From: Microcoleus vaginatus PCC 9802
Lineage (GTDB): Bacteria > Cyanobacteriota > Cyanobacteriia > Cyanobacteriales > Microcoleaceae
Length of the DNA: 64,000 nt
Reading direction: 5' to 3'
Assembly: GCA_022701275.1 (NCBI GenBank)
Contig: CP031740.1
Location: 2,429,001 to 2,493,000 of the forward strand
Below are positions 28,621 to 38,283 of this stretch, in pieces. A program made the translations under genes and the position numbers. Under the pieces are notes generated by a model. That model worked only from the letters and a program-made list of their open reading frames with translations, had not been told where the DNA came from and did no database searches. Position 1 is the stretch's first letter. Each line of letters opens with the position of its first letter.

Positions 28621-29820
28621 TTATTGCTGTCCCAAAGTTCCCTTGTACTCGTCGGGTACAAATTCCGTAACCACTTGGCCGCCACCACCGTCGCCTTTGA
28701 CAATCACAGTTTGATTTTTCAACTCTCCCGCCGCCCTCGGCCCAGTCAAATTAAACACCGGATTTAGTTGCTTGTAAACAACATTTCCTTCGGCGTCGAA
28801 AGTCTGGTTAGTTAAATACCACGTTACGCGATCGGTATTTAATTGAGCTTGACGTTTTTCCCCAATCCCTACCACATTTCCCGTCAAATAAAAAACTTTT
28901 TTCTCTAAATCTCCGCGCCCCGTATCCCCAGTCATCGTCACCTTTTCCACGCGGTGAAAAACCTTCACAGGCCCGGGCGATATCACATATTGCGCCGGAA
29001 AATTCCAACTCATCAAACTGCTTTCTATTTGTAGCGGCGGGTCTGATGGCATCAACTGAGCGTTTTGCGTTAGCGTCGCTATCTTAGTTTTTAAGTCTAC
29101 ATCTACTTTGTCGGCAAAACCGCTATCTGTTACTATTTTATTTTTGTATCTGTCAATTTGAGTCGGTTGGTCGCTGTTTACCTTTTGTTGATCCACAAAC
29201 CACACTAAGTGCTCGGTTCGCAATTGCAAAACCGGTTCTTTAACATTCGCCACCACAGAGCCGAATAACTCCATCCTCTTAGCCCTACTGAAAACCCGCG
29301 CTTCCTTCGCTGAAGCAGTGACCTGTTTGTTCTCTCCGGTCAAATTGTTGCGAACAACTAAAACATCTTCCTTCGGTCGCCACTCCAACTCATTTCCGCG
29401 CAAGACCACTCCATTTTTTAGGTCTGTAGCGACTATCTTACCTTTGAGAAAAACCTGATTTCCTTCCTGAAATACCTGCCCGGTTTCTCCCTGAATATCG
29501 TAAATTTCTTTGCCGTCCTGAAACAATTTGCCTACTGGTTTCTGAACGTTAACTATCTTTTTGTCTTTGCTGTAAACGGCATTTTCCGAGTTTACTTTCC
29601 AGAACGTCTCGCCCTTTTCGTTTGCTTGTTCTAGAGTTACTTTGTTCAAAGTTAAAGTGCTGTTTGACTGTTGAGCAGTTTTGAGATCCTCAGCTAATTT
29701 GTTTTTTTGAGGCTCTTGCGGAGCCGCACAAGCACCAATCCCCAAAATCAATGCTGCTAAAAATACCAGCATCAATTTTGGGGATTTGAAATTGGGAATT
29801 AGGGATTTGAGATTAATCAT
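28621..29820 (-). CDS. lptC: LptC/OstA-like lipopolysaccharide export lipoprotein
   Basis: 399 residues. An N-terminal hydrophobic helix ends in a lipobox-like ILGIGAC with Cys31. The rest is beta-rich with repeated LptC/OstA-type strands, for example [20 protein letters not shown] and [20 protein letters not shown]. In cyanobacteria a long LptC links the inner-membrane LptBFG complex to the periplasmic bridge that carries LPS to the outer membrane. It is about twice as long as E. coli LptC, as usual in this phylum. No other lpt gene is in the window. The start ATG 29820 is followed by heptamer repeats upstream. Confidence 0.85.
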   Translation of the reverse strand: MINLKSLIPNFKSPKLMLVFLAALILGIGACAAPQEPQKNKLAEDLKTAQQSNSTLTLNKVTLEQANEKGETFWKVNSENAVYSKDKKIVNVQKPVGKLFQDGKEIYDIQGETGQVFQEGNQVFLKGKIVATDLKNGVVLRGNELEWRPKEDVLVVRNNLTGENKQVTASAKEARVFSRAKRMELFGSVVANVKEPVLQLRTEHLVWFVDQQKVNSDQPTQIDRYKNKIVTDSGFADKVDVDLKTKIATLTQNAQLMPSDPPLQIESSLMSWNFPAQYVISPGPVKVFHRVEKVTMTGDTGRGDLEKKVFYLTGNVVGIGEKRQAQLNTDRVTWYLTNQTFDAEGNVVYKQLNPVFNLTGPRAAGELKNQTVIVKGDGGGGQVVTEFVPDEYKGTLGQQ

Positions 29821-29827
29821 TGGGAAT

Positions 29828-29886
29828 GGGGAATTGGTAATCGGTAATTGGGAAGGGGGAATTGGTAATTGGTAATTGATAATTGG
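29828..29886. repeat. AATTGGTAAT short tandem repeats
   Basis: Degenerate heptamer-like units GGTAATT/GGGAATT repeat between lptC and the NYN gene. The opposite-strand version (TTACCAATTACCAA) is at 29992-30012, and similar arrays lie at 39944-40020. These are simple slippage-prone repeats. Confidence 0.55.
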
Positions 29887-30017
29887 GTCTTGAAAAACAC
29901 TTAATCAAAAATTAAAAATGTGTCATGCTTTGTCTAAATTTTTAACTTCTAATTCTTAATGATTCAACCCATCAACCATCACCTATTAACCGTTACCAAT
30001 TACCAATTACCAAATCC

Positions 30018-30623
30018 CTATCTGTCGTCGTGTTCCTCCATCAAGCTCAGACCCGACAAAGGGCGGTAAGCATAATTAGGGCGCGATGTTTTTTGGATGT
30101 CGTCCTTAATCATTTCCAAATCGATATAGCGATCGGCTACATTAATCAAACTGTCGCTCGTCATCGATCGCAAACTTACCACCTCCACCCGCACACCGCG
30201 ATAGCTCACAGCATCTACAGCATAAGCCAAATCGCCGTCACCGCTCACCAGTACCGCCGTGTCGTAAGACCCCACTAGAGCCATCATATCCACAGCGATT
30301 TCTACATCCAAATTCGCCTTCTTAGAACCATCTGGCAACTGTACCAAATCCTTAGAAATCACCCGGTAGCCGTTGCGGCGCATCCACAGCAAAAACCCCT
30401 GCTGTTTCTCGTTAGTGCGATCGACACCTGTGTAGAAAAAAGAGCGCAGCAGCCGCGAACCCGCAGTTAAACGGCACAGCAGCTTAGTGTAATCAATCTC
30501 AATTCCTAACTGCAAAGCCGCGTAAAAAAGGTTAGAACCGTCAATAAAAATTGCTACTCGACCGCGATTTTCTAGAACCTGTTCCGGCGTAAAAAGATCG
30601 TTGCTTTCTATTCTATTCAACAT
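30018..30623 (-). CDS. LabA/DUF88-type NYN domain protein
   Basis: 201 residues. The NYN (PIN-like) fold has conserved acids: Asp28 in FIDGSNLFYA, Asp106 and Asp112 in NLDVEIAVDMMAL, and Asp129/Asp131 in SGDGDLAYAVDAV. Such domains are predicted metal-dependent RNases. The cyanobacterial LabA subfamily is known from Synechococcus, where LabA affects circadian negative feedback. The match here is to the subfamily, and the clock role is not established for this gene. The C-terminal 40 residues are polar. It starts at ATG 30623 and is 105 bp after metG, read on the same strand, so both may share a transcript. Confidence 0.88.
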   Translation of the reverse strand: MLNRIESNDLFTPEQVLENRGRVAIFIDGSNLFYAALQLGIEIDYTKLLCRLTAGSRLLRSFFYTGVDRTNEKQQGFLLWMRRNGYRVISKDLVQLPDGSKKANLDVEIAVDMMALVGSYDTAVLVSGDGDLAYAVDAVSYRGVRVEVVSLRSMTSDSLINVADRYIDLEMIKDDIQKTSRPNYAYRPLSGLSLMEEHDDR

Positions 30624-30728
30624 GATTGTTATGCCTCAATTTTTATGAAAGATTGGTAAGGAAATAACTGCTAATTCGTAGTCTGTCATAACACCCAGAG
30701 CGCTGGCTGCCAAATATGAAGGTACTGT

Positions 30729-32321
30729 TTACAGCAGTTCGAGCCGCTTAAAAACAGGTTGGGGTTCCCCCAGAGTTTGGTTTGCCGGCAAAGCGCCCCA
30801 GGCAGCATGAGCTGCAAAATTCGCTAAACTGTTAACTGTAACTCGATCGTTAAAGTCAATTGAAAAACCTAGCTGTTGATAGATAGCGTTGCTGATATTG
30901 GGAATAATCGGCGATAAAAGGTAAGATGCTAGTCTAACAGATTCCAGAACAGAATATAGCACTTGTTCGACACTTTCGATCTGTCCCTGCTTGTACAAAC
31001 TCCAAGGTGCTTGCACGTCAATAAACTTGTTACCGGCTCGAACTAATGCAAGCACGGCTTCGGAAGCCTTGCTAAAAGCCAACTCTTCGTAAAAACCCGC
31101 TACTTGAGTGCCCAAATCCAGGCTCATAGCCTTGAGAAGGTTGTCTCCGTCAATGTTTTCTCCCAACACATTTGGTACGCTGCCACCGCAATATTTTCGA
31201 GCCATGTTTAAAGTGCGGTTAAGCAAATTTCCCAAATCGTTTGCTAGCTCAGCATTCAATATATTGATAAACCGAGTTTCGTTAAAATCGCCGTCCTCTC
31301 CGAACTCAATTTCTTTGAGGAAATAGTAACGTACTGCATCAGCGCCGTATTTGTTGACCAATTCGACAGGGTTTAAAGTATTACCCTCCGTTTTCCCCAT
31401 TTTTTTGCCGTCTTTGGTCAAAAACCCGTGTGCGAAGACACGACCCGGCACCGGCAGATTCGCTGACATCAGCATTGCCGGCCAGTAAACTGCGTGGAAG
31501 CGAAGAATATCTTTGCCAATCAAGTGCAAGTCAACCGGCCACCATTTAGATAAAGCATTCTCCAACATCGGGTCGCTGTCCGGATCTAGCAATGCGGTGA
31601 CGTATCCCAGCAAAGCGTCAAACCAGACGTAGATGCTGTGACTGGGGTCAACTGGCATTGGCAGACCCCATTCGAGATTCACTCTAGAAATCGAAAAGTC
31701 TTGCAGTCCAGAGTTGACGAAACTAAGCACTTCGTTGCGTCGGCTTTCCGGGGCGATGAAGTCGGGACGTTCTGCGTACAATGCCAGCAGTTGGTCTTGA
31801 TACCGCGACAGGCGGAAAAAGTAATTTTCCTCGTCGCGCCACTCAACTTCCTTGCTGGTGTGGACGGAGCACCGATTTCCCGGCAACAATTCCCGTTCAT
31901 CCTTAAATTCTTCACAGGAGACGCAGTACCAGCCTTGTTGCTGGTTCAAGTAGATGTCGCCGGAGTTCCAGACGCGCTGGAAAAATTCTTTGACAATGTA
32001 CTCGTGGCGCCGCGAAGTTGTGCGGATGAAGCGATCGTACTGGATGTCGAGTTGCTCCCACAGCGCCTCAAACGCCGGAACCACTGAATCGCAGTGAGCT
32101 TGGGGCGATCGTCCCAAACTCTCGGCTGTCCGCTGAATTTTCTGCCCGTGTTCGTCCGTCCCCGTAACCAGCAAAACAGATTTGCCCCGCAGCCGCTCAA
32201 ATCGGGCTAGGGCATCTGCAGCCATAGTCGTGTAAGCACTGCCAACGTGAGGTAAATCGTTTACATAATACAGAGGCGTTGTTATCGCAAAGGTATTTTT
32301 AGTTTTATCAGTCGATTTCAT
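30729..32321 (-). CDS. metG: Methionine--tRNA ligase
   Basis: 530 residues. Class I signature HVGS at 25-28 (HIGH box) and KMGKT near 306 (KMSKS box). Zinc-knuckle cysteines are seen in WYCVSCEEF and GNRCSVH. The anticodon-binding helical domain follows (NAELANDLGNLLNRTL). The C-terminal Trbp111-like dimerisation domain of E. coli MetG is absent, as in many cyanobacterial enzymes. It charges initiator and elongator tRNA-Met in the cytoplasm. The start is ATG 32321. The 830-bp upstream gap shows no T-box. Confidence 0.96.
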   Translation of the reverse strand: MKSTDKTKNTFAITTPLYYVNDLPHVGSAYTTMAADALARFERLRGKSVLLVTGTDEHGQKIQRTAESLGRSPQAHCDSVVPAFEALWEQLDIQYDRFIRTTSRRHEYIVKEFFQRVWNSGDIYLNQQQGWYCVSCEEFKDERELLPGNRCSVHTSKEVEWRDEENYFFRLSRYQDQLLALYAERPDFIAPESRRNEVLSFVNSGLQDFSISRVNLEWGLPMPVDPSHSIYVWFDALLGYVTALLDPDSDPMLENALSKWWPVDLHLIGKDILRFHAVYWPAMLMSANLPVPGRVFAHGFLTKDGKKMGKTEGNTLNPVELVNKYGADAVRYYFLKEIEFGEDGDFNETRFINILNAELANDLGNLLNRTLNMARKYCGGSVPNVLGENIDGDNLLKAMSLDLGTQVAGFYEELAFSKASEAVLALVRAGNKFIDVQAPWSLYKQGQIESVEQVLYSVLESVRLASYLLSPIIPNISNAIYQQLGFSIDFNDRVTVNSLANFAAHAAWGALPANQTLGEPQPVFKRLELL

Positions 32322-32655
32322 TGAATGCTAAAAGAAAATTCCCTAAATTTCGTTTCGATCTTAACTCAGCGGTTAAATTTTTTATGAAGTGGCAATCAAG
32401 CCAAATTTACTGCAAGTTATTTGCAATTGTCTAACCCGGGCTATTCCCAAAAGAAATATTGCTTTCATATCAACACTAATCTTTTTTAGTTCTTTTTGAC
32501 GAACTCTCTAAAATGTCTTAATATTTTGACATTCTGCTGCCTTGGGAAGCGACGATCGCGAGGTTAGCACCTCCTCAATTTATTGGTCGCAGCAGCTATC
32601 CCTAGAGCGGGCGATCGCCCTACCCGGTTTGCAACAAAACTCATCGGTTAGGCTG

Positions 32656-32784
32656 CTAAACCCGCCATTCGACTAACACTCCGCGACCACTTTCTGTAAA
32701 TGCGCGATCGCTCGCCATCGCAATCTTTTTCTCCCAATCGCTGGAAAGTCGCTCCCCCGTAACTCCTGCCACTTTCCGCTCCGC
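32656..32784 (-). pseudogene. Possible C-terminal relic of an unknown protein
   Basis: Between two stops this frame reads ERKVAGVTGERLSSDWEKK then IAMASDRAFTESGRGVLVEW, about 42 residues with protein-like composition, but without start codon or upstream continuation. I do not recognise the family. It may be a decayed gene end or chance. Confidence 0.25.
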
Positions 32785-33117
32785 TCATGGACGCAGAAAC
32801 CGTGTTGTTTAGGAAACTCTCTGGTCAAGCGCGAAGCTTTAGTTTCTTACCCCAAAAAGAGTATAAAACCCACATTTCCCACCCTCTGTCACTATCGGTT
32901 TTTACTTATTTTGATCCAGAAATAAAACTATAAATTCTACTATTATACCGTAGATTAACGGATAAATAACTCTTTAAAGGCATAATTTGTTACTTTAAAG
33001 ATATAGTTTTCTCCGTAATTATACTGTGTACTACCCCTGGGTGCGGAATGTGGGATAAAAGCCTAGCTTTTTTGTCACAAAACCCGGTTGATAAAGGTTG
33101 CGAGTACGTCCACAGAC

Positions 33118-33150
33118 AATAAAACCCCAAGCCAGTTAAGCTTGGGGCTA
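33118..33150 (-). terminator. Rho-independent terminator of hrcA
   Basis: On the minus strand CCCCAAGC, a 7-base loop, and GCTTGGGG are followed directly by TTTTATT. The stem is at 33125-33132/33140-33147, just beyond the hrcA stop codon. Confidence 0.85.
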
Positions 33151-33155
33151 TCAAA

Positions 33156-34292
33156 TTAGGGTGCATCTAACAAGGGATGATCCGATCGCCCTCGATCGCC
33201 ATCAGGAAAACTCACTCGATTTCCGCCAATAGCTTCTGACAAATAATCCGCAGCAGCTTCCACAACCGCGATCGCATTTTCATAAACCATCCGCGTCGGC
33301 CCCAAAACCCCAACACTACCCACCGGCACTGATCCCCGGCGGTAAGTCGAAGAAATCAGAGTACAGCCACGAATTGGTTCTAAAGAATTTTCCGAACCAA
33401 TACGCACCGTTACTCGCTTCCCGGGGATGTCCAACTCAGGCGATTCAAAAATCAAAGGCCAAAGCAGTTCTTGCTCTTGTTCGAGCAGTTGCACCAGGGT
33501 TTGAACTTGCTGCAACTGCGAAAACTCAGGCAAGCGCAGCGCTTCTGCTAAACCGCCGATCAGAATCCGCGTGTAGGTTGGATTGCTTTGGCGGCTGCTC
33601 AAAGCAGTCAGCATGGTTCCCATCCACTCAGCGTACAGCTCAAAGTCCCGGTCTAACTCGCTCCAGTCTACAGTCGAGAGTTCCGAGAGCGATCGTCCCC
33701 GCAACTTGCTGTTCAAAAAATTCGACAAAATCTGCAATTGGCGATCGACGATTTCGACATCAGGCGTGTTACCTTCTGCGTCCCTCGGCAACTGCACCAA
33801 AACCGACTGAGTTTCGTAGGCATCCGTCACCACGATCAGCATCACCTTTCCCGGCTCTAGCTGCACCAGTTGCAAGTGGCGCAAGCAAGCCATATTGGTT
33901 TGCGGTATGGTGATCATGGCTATGTAACCGCTGATAGTTGCCAGGATTTGAGCCGCGCCGCGGAGTGCCGCGTCCATGCGGCCGTCCGACCAATTGAGCT
34001 GGTCTAGTACCTGTTCCACCTTGCGGGCCAGCGTATCAGACGGCTGAATCAACTGGTCTACATAAATTCGGTAGCCCGAGTCAGAGGGGACTCGTCCTGC
34101 CGAAGTGTGGGGCTGATAAAGCAGTCCAGCTTTTTCAAGAGTCCCCATCGCATTGCGAATTGTAGCTGGGCTGACGCTGAGGTTGAATTCGTCAGCCAAA
34201 GCTTTTGAGCCAACGGGTTCCGCTGTAGCTATGTAGTGGCGAACCGTTGCCCAAAGGATGTGTTGTTGCCGATCGGTGAGGTTAACGCGCAC
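33156..34292 (-). CDS. hrcA: Heat-inducible transcription repressor HrcA
   Basis: 378 residues from GTG 34292 ([14 protein letters not shown]). The N-terminal winged helix is clear ([20 protein letters not shown] then [20 protein letters not shown]), followed by the GAF-like and insert domains ([23 protein letters not shown]) and the C-terminal [17 protein letters not shown]. HrcA binds CIRCE operators upstream of groESL and represses them until heat stress; it needs GroEL for folding. No CIRCE element is visible in front of this gene. Monocistronic, with a strong terminator. Confidence 0.96.
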   Translation of the reverse strand: MRVNLTDRQQHILWATVRHYIATAEPVGSKALADEFNLSVSPATIRNAMGTLEKAGLLYQPHTSAGRVPSDSGYRIYVDQLIQPSDTLARKVEQVLDQLNWSDGRMDAALRGAAQILATISGYIAMITIPQTNMACLRHLQLVQLEPGKVMLIVVTDAYETQSVLVQLPRDAEGNTPDVEIVDRQLQILSNFLNSKLRGRSLSELSTVDWSELDRDFELYAEWMGTMLTALSSRQSNPTYTRILIGGLAEALRLPEFSQLQQVQTLVQLLEQEQELLWPLIFESPELDIPGKRVTVRIGSENSLEPIRGCTLISSTYRRGSVPVGSVGVLGPTRMVYENAIAVVEAAADYLSEAIGGNRVSFPDGDRGRSDHPLLDAP

Positions 34293-34680
34293 AGATATTT
34301 AAGCAGAATTAGAATTTAGAGTTGAAAGCCACTATTTAATCGAAACGTCTGTCCGAAGAGGGCGAGCGGGCAGACTTATCTATTTAAGATAACAGATTTA
34401 GGCGAAGGCAGAAGGAACAAGGAAGAAGCAAGAGGTAAGAATGAACAACGAACAGGGAAGAATGTTTTAACTTTTAACTTGTATAGCAACCGCCCGGACG
34501 TTTAGGACGTTCTTAATTGCACTTTCCCCATCCGGCCAATTACTTCCCTCTCTCCTAGAGAACAACTAAAGCCTTCTTGCTTCTTCCTTCTGCTATAACT
34601 TTCTATTTGCGAGCTTCGTTTCCCCGAACCGGATCTCGGCCCGATGCCCGATTCCTCGGCTTTGTTTTGCCCAATTCCCT
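34293..34680. other. Intergenic region with a solo IS630-like terminal repeat
   Basis: 34482-34513 begins TATAGCAACCGCC, like the ends of the IS630-type element at 15294-16261, and continues GGACGTTTAGGACGT. A GCTATA occurs at 34592-34597. It may be a degraded end or a small derivative. No gene is seen. Confidence 0.4.
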
Positions 34681-35550
34681 TTAAGTGTGTTCTTGCAGAA
34701 TATTTTGCAGATAACTAGCCACTGCATCCGGCTGTTCCACCATTGCCAAATGGCCACAATCGGGAAGCTGAAGGACATTCTCGCCACAACCTTGGAACAT
34801 CCAGTGAAAGCTAGCCAAATGCAGCACGTATTTTGGTTCCATAATTTTATCTTTAGTACCGGCAATAAAATAAACAGGCTGCTTGAGTTTGGAGACAATT
34901 TGTGGTAATAGGTGAATCTCCGCTTCTGTGGTCGAGTCCAACAAAGCCCCCAAAGCTGCCTCTGGATGAGCTCCCACGAAATCTATTAAGCGCTGCCGTC
35001 CCCAGGAACGGCCGATCGAGCGGGCTACAGAATCGCGGGCAAACAGGTAATCTGCTAACGGCAAGTGAGGCAGCCAGCCGGGACGCATTGTCACTAGCTG
35101 CTTGCCGACCGCTCGAAACCGCTCGAATTCTTCCTTAAGATAGATGCCCCCTCCTGCATTGATGCAGACCACGCCTTTAACGCGATCCGACAATTTGCTG
35201 GCTCCCCATAGAGCGATCGTACCGCCCAGAGAGTGTCCCACGAGCCAAGCAGAAGATATATCGAGTTTTTCGAGTAAAAGTTCCAAATCGCGAGCGTAAG
35301 CTGCGGGAGTGTAGCAGGAATTTAGCGGTTCGGAACATGGGCGATCGTCGCCTGCGTCCGATTGAGACTCGCCAAACCCCCGCAAATCATAGGTAAGGCA
35401 CTGATAGTTTGATGCCAAGCGATCGGTCAAAGGTTGCCAGTAGTGGCGGCTTAACAGCCAGCCGTGGACAAATACCAGAACCGGGGAAGTTGCAGTCGGA
35501 GCCGTCAAATCGTAAGTGTGCCGAACCCCTAGGATGTCGATTGTTGCCAT
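34681..35550 (-). CDS. Alpha/beta-fold hydrolase
   Basis: 289 residues. The oxyanion-hole segment VFVHGWLLS is followed by the nucleophile elbow VGHSLGGTIAL (Ser near 121). The acid is probably the Asp in GTKDKIMEP and the general base the His in PDCGHLAMVEQP. The fold and length fit esterase/lipase or haloperoxidase-like members, and the substrate is unknown. There is no signal peptide. It starts at ATG 35550 and is convergent with no gene; hrcA lies downstream on the same strand but 390 bp away. Confidence 0.88.
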   Translation of the reverse strand: MATIDILGVRHTYDLTAPTATSPVLVFVHGWLLSRHYWQPLTDRLASNYQCLTYDLRGFGESQSDAGDDRPCSEPLNSCYTPAAYARDLELLLEKLDISSAWLVGHSLGGTIALWGASKLSDRVKGVVCINAGGGIYLKEEFERFRAVGKQLVTMRPGWLPHLPLADYLFARDSVARSIGRSWGRQRLIDFVGAHPEAALGALLDSTTEAEIHLLPQIVSKLKQPVYFIAGTKDKIMEPKYVLHLASFHWMFQGCGENVLQLPDCGHLAMVEQPDAVASYLQNILQEHT

Positions 35551-36489
35551 ACTTTTATCCTACCCGTTCCATAAGACCTATGTAAACCTATGTATAGCCT
35601 TTCTCAGAAAGCTGGAGTAAGCCGAAACCCTGTGTTCTCAAGCTTTTTCAGTGGAATTGTTTACCTCATCTAGCCAAGAAGCGCTATAAGTAAGTCAAAA
35701 AGACTCAACTTTATCGATTTACCGCTTACTTCCTGCTGCAACGCGCGGTCTTAAGTTGACGCTACAAGATTTTTGTCCACTTCACTGGCAATCTTGGCCT
35801 AGCTTGCCCTTTTATGCGATCGCCCTGGAATAAATATTCCTTCAAACCAGCGTTCTATGGTTTTTGCAGTATTCAAATTTCTGTCTGCTGTACGATCGCA
35901 AGGGGGACATACATCAGCGCGATTTTTTAAGAGCATTTTGCGGCAATAATTTTCCAAATTTTAGCCGATTTTAAAGTCGTAACCCATCGGGATATCAGTG
36001 TCAATTTAGACCAACAAATATTTTTGTATGCTAGTTACCAATTAAATTAGTAACTCCCATATTCAACTATTAAAGCCGCACCAAAATATTGAAATTTTAA
36101 CAATTTTTCCAAAAATTAACACTTACTTGTATCTTGTTACTTTGCCATGATTTGGGGCTAGTAATACGTAATTTTATGGAGCGCATTTGTGCGGATATTT
36201 GCGACTTTTGCGTGTAGTTGCGCGAGCTTATTTACTGCATTTATACGGTTATAACATAGGGCTTTACGACTCACCACGCGCTGTTTGCGCTTCAAGTTAA
36301 AGTACGCCATCAAACTTAAAAAGCTTGACAACATCGTTTCGGCGTGTCTCATGTTTATGAGAACCGCTATCTACACTCGTTTGTACGAACAATGTTGCCG
36401 AGCTTTTTATCCTATCTCACTGGACAACTTCAGCAAACTAATGTCTACTTATAGAAATCTAGTTATTTAGGGAGCATCGGCAGCTTGCC
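35551..36489. other. Long A/T-rich intergenic region with a tnpB relic
   Basis: No intact gene. 36118-36330 is a transposase relic (separate entry). The remainder is A/T-rich, and no promoter, RNA or repeat is convincing. Confidence 0.5.
36118..36330 (-). pseudogene. Relic of an IS200/IS605-type tnpB
   Basis: The minus-strand frame reads LKRKQRVVSRKALCYNRINA then VNKLAQLHAKVANIRTNALH, which fits the central TnpB segment (LxxxQRxLSRKxKGSxNRxKAxxKLAxLHxKxxNxRxDxLHK). The next bases, TACTAGCCCCAAATCATGGC, put the continuation A(K)NHGKV in another frame. Both ends and the RuvC acids are missing. It is a dead fragment. Confidence 0.65.
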
Positions 36490-37215
36490 CTAAAATCGCT
36501 CGCCTAGCAATCTTTGTCGCACCCCCTCAGCGATTTTTTGACCCAGATATTCGGGAATTAAACTTTCATTGGGCCCCAACAAGTAGAGAATTAGGCGAGT
36601 TCGCCCCCGCCAAACCAGCAAATTAGCATTTACGACCAACAAATCCTCTTGCCAGATGGCATACATAACTTTGTAAAAAAGTCCAGGTTGATTATCTGCT
36701 TCAATCAGCAAAGCTGGCAAGTGGAAAACCGGATCGACGTAGAATTCAGTTGCCACATCTTCCAAACCCGCGTCTAAATTAAATTCCACCGCCAACATCT
36801 CTTCAACCTCAAAATGCCCCGCCAATGCCTCTCGAACGGCTCTACAGACGTTTTCTGCTGTTTTATCTGCCAGTACCTTGCCACCGCGAGATACGACCAA
36901 TTTGATAAATACCAGCATGGGCGGGTAAATTTGACCGTACAGACTCAGACTGTGAATCGTCAGTCCGTAGGCCGCGAGCACTCCAAAAATATCGCTCAAT
37001 AGAAAAGACTGGTTCCGGTAAGCAAAATGCAGGGCACTTTTGTTACCTTCGGCTCTGATTTCGATGACTGCTTGCCGAGTTTTGTAAAGCTGGTAAGCTA
37101 ATTTGAGGTTTTGCAACTGGATTTCGCTGCTGACAAATTGCTCATAAAACTGCGGAAACGCTCGGTTAAAGCGCTTGAGAAGTTCTAGTGTAGATGGTTT
37201 TAAACCCGAAGCCAT
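36490..37215 (-). CDS. ACT-domain-like protein, function unknown
   Basis: 241 residues. Two regions resemble ACT beta-alpha-beta-beta-alpha-beta folds: about 70-125 (FLLSDIFGVLAAYGLTIHSL then SLYGQ) and about 165-220 (LLIEADNQPGLFYKVMYAIW then QEDLLVVNANL). The second has the pattern seen in GlnD and ACR proteins (D-PGLFYKV). ACT domains bind amino acids or mediate contacts. No enzyme domain is attached, so it may be a regulator. It starts at ATG 37215. A small ORF on the same strand lies 85 bp upstream. The family is conserved in cyanobacteria as far as I can judge. Confidence 0.7.
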   Translation of the reverse strand: MASGLKPSTLELLKRFNRAFPQFYEQFVSSEIQLQNLKLAYQLYKTRQAVIEIRAEGNKSALHFAYRNQSFLLSDIFGVLAAYGLTIHSLSLYGQIYPPMLVFIKLVVSRGGKVLADKTAENVCRAVREALAGHFEVEEMLAVEFNLDAGLEDVATEFYVDPVFHLPALLIEADNQPGLFYKVMYAIWQEDLLVVNANLLVWRGRTRLILYLLGPNESLIPEYLGQKIAEGVRQRLLGERF

Positions 37216-37300
37216 AATTGAGGAGAAGGTGCGGGAGATATACTAGGTATTGACTCTCCCATGCCTTATGGCAATGGGATTTTCGATTTGACGATTCGAC

Positions 37301-37477
37301 TTAAATTGTCCCCGTCTCCTCACTAAAAGCAAAAGTCAAATCTGTCTGGGAACTGATCACAAGAATGTCACCGTTGCGGCATTCCAGTGGTATTTCCCAC
37401 CAAGGGTATAAGTTCCGGCGCGATCGGCGGCACTCAAAAGAAGCAATTCCCAAAATGCCTCTGTCCTGGTTCGGCAA
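37301..37477 (-). CDS. Small unannotated ORF, 58 residues
   Basis: Starts at TTG 37477, preceded by AAGG nine bases upstream, and stops at 37301. The protein reads MPNQDRGILGIASFECRRS and later LYPWWEIPLECRNGDILVIS then SQTDLTFAFSEETGTI. Composition is protein-like (aromatic and charged mix, beta-prone end), and it sits immediately 5' of the ACT-like gene on the same strand, 85 bp away. It may be a real small gene or the C-terminal end of a decayed one. The family is unknown. Confidence 0.45.
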   Translation of the reverse strand: MPNQDRGILGIASFECRRSRRNLYPWWEIPLECRNGDILVISSQTDLTFAFSEETGTI

Positions 37478-37731
37478 TAAATTTTACCTTAAAAGCGAGT
37501 TGTACGGACACTGGCTAGCAGAACAGTTCTACCAAACTTGACAAGAATCAAGAATCAAAAAAGGGCCGACCCAATGTTGGACGACAAATCCCTGTTTTCG
37601 GCGTAAGATGAGTGTACCGTAAACTGTTCATCAAGAGGCTACCCGCAATTCATCCTACGCCAATCGGAGTGGGTTGATCTTTGGGATTCTCTTTCTCGTC
37701 GTCCAACTTCTACTACCTTAACCGCGCCTGC

Positions 37732-38283
37732 ATGGGTTTTTGGAAAAACTTATTTAGTAGTTCTGAGTCTGCCTCTGTACCCCAAACAGCGGAATTTGAG
37801 GAAGATGTGGCTGTTGGGTTAGGCGATCCGCTTTCCCCAACGTTTCGCAAACCCGCCAGCGGCAACGCTCGCATCTTTTTCAGTTGCGATCGGGACATTG
37901 ACCTCTACGAACTCGAAGAACTTTGTAATGCAGTGGGTTGGTCCCGCCGTCCCCTGCGTAAAGTCAAAAAAGCTATTCAGCACAGCTTCCTAGTCGTCTC
38001 TATGTGGGAGATGCGGGGCAGCCAGCGACGGCTGGTGGGTTTCGCCAGAGCGACTTCAGACCATGCTTTTAATGCCACGCTTTGGGATGTGGTAGTTCAT
38101 CCCGACTACCAGGGCAAAGGCATGGGCAAGGCGCTGATGAAATACATCATTAAAAAACTCCGCAGTGAAGATATCAGCAACATTACCTTATTTGCTGACC
38201 CTCAGGTGGTGGATTTTTACCGCAATTTGGGCTTTATGTCCGATCCAGAGGGGATTAAAGGTATGTTTTGGTATCCAGATTAG
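37732..38283 (+). CDS. GNAT N-acetyltransferase (ycf52/NSI-like)
   Basis: 183 residues from ATG 37732 ([11 protein letters not shown]); the frame opens earlier at a TTG, but this ATG is the more plausible start. A polar N-terminus is followed by the GNAT core: [20 protein letters not shown], the acetyl-CoA loop [16 protein letters not shown] and [19 protein letters not shown]. It resembles the plastid ycf52/nuclear NSI acetyltransferases of plants, which act on protein Lys or N-termini. The substrate here is inferred at most. It shares the [18 protein letters not shown] motif with the second GNAT gene at 42806. Confidence 0.88.
   Translation: MGFWKNLFSSSESASVPQTAEFEEDVAVGLGDPLSPTFRKPASGNARIFFSCDRDIDLYELEELCNAVGWSRRPLRKVKKAIQHSFLVVSMWEMRGSQRRLVGFARATSDHAFNATLWDVVVHPDYQGKGMGKALMKYIIKKLRSEDISNITLFADPQVVDFYRNLGFMSDPEGIKGMFWYPD

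Larger units (their letters stand above)
32322..33155. other. Long intergenic region with a possible gene relic
   Basis: Upstream part: A/T-rich, expected to hold the metG promoter. 32656-32784 contains a protein-like relic (separate entry). 33080-33090 has an AACCCGGTT motif and 33118-33150 the hrcA terminator. No RNA gene is recognised. Confidence 0.5.

Noticed and set aside
32322..32560. T-box or other riboswitch before metG
   Set aside because: No T-box sequence or conserved aptamer pattern is visible; T-boxes are not expected in cyanobacteria.
33374..33913. 179-codon frame antisense to hrcA
   Set aside because: Shadow of the hrcA reading frame; the hrcA protein is well conserved.
34293..34330. 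CIRCE operator in front of hrcA
   Set aside because: I looked for TTAGCACTC-N9-GAGTGCTAA and found no such inverted repeat.
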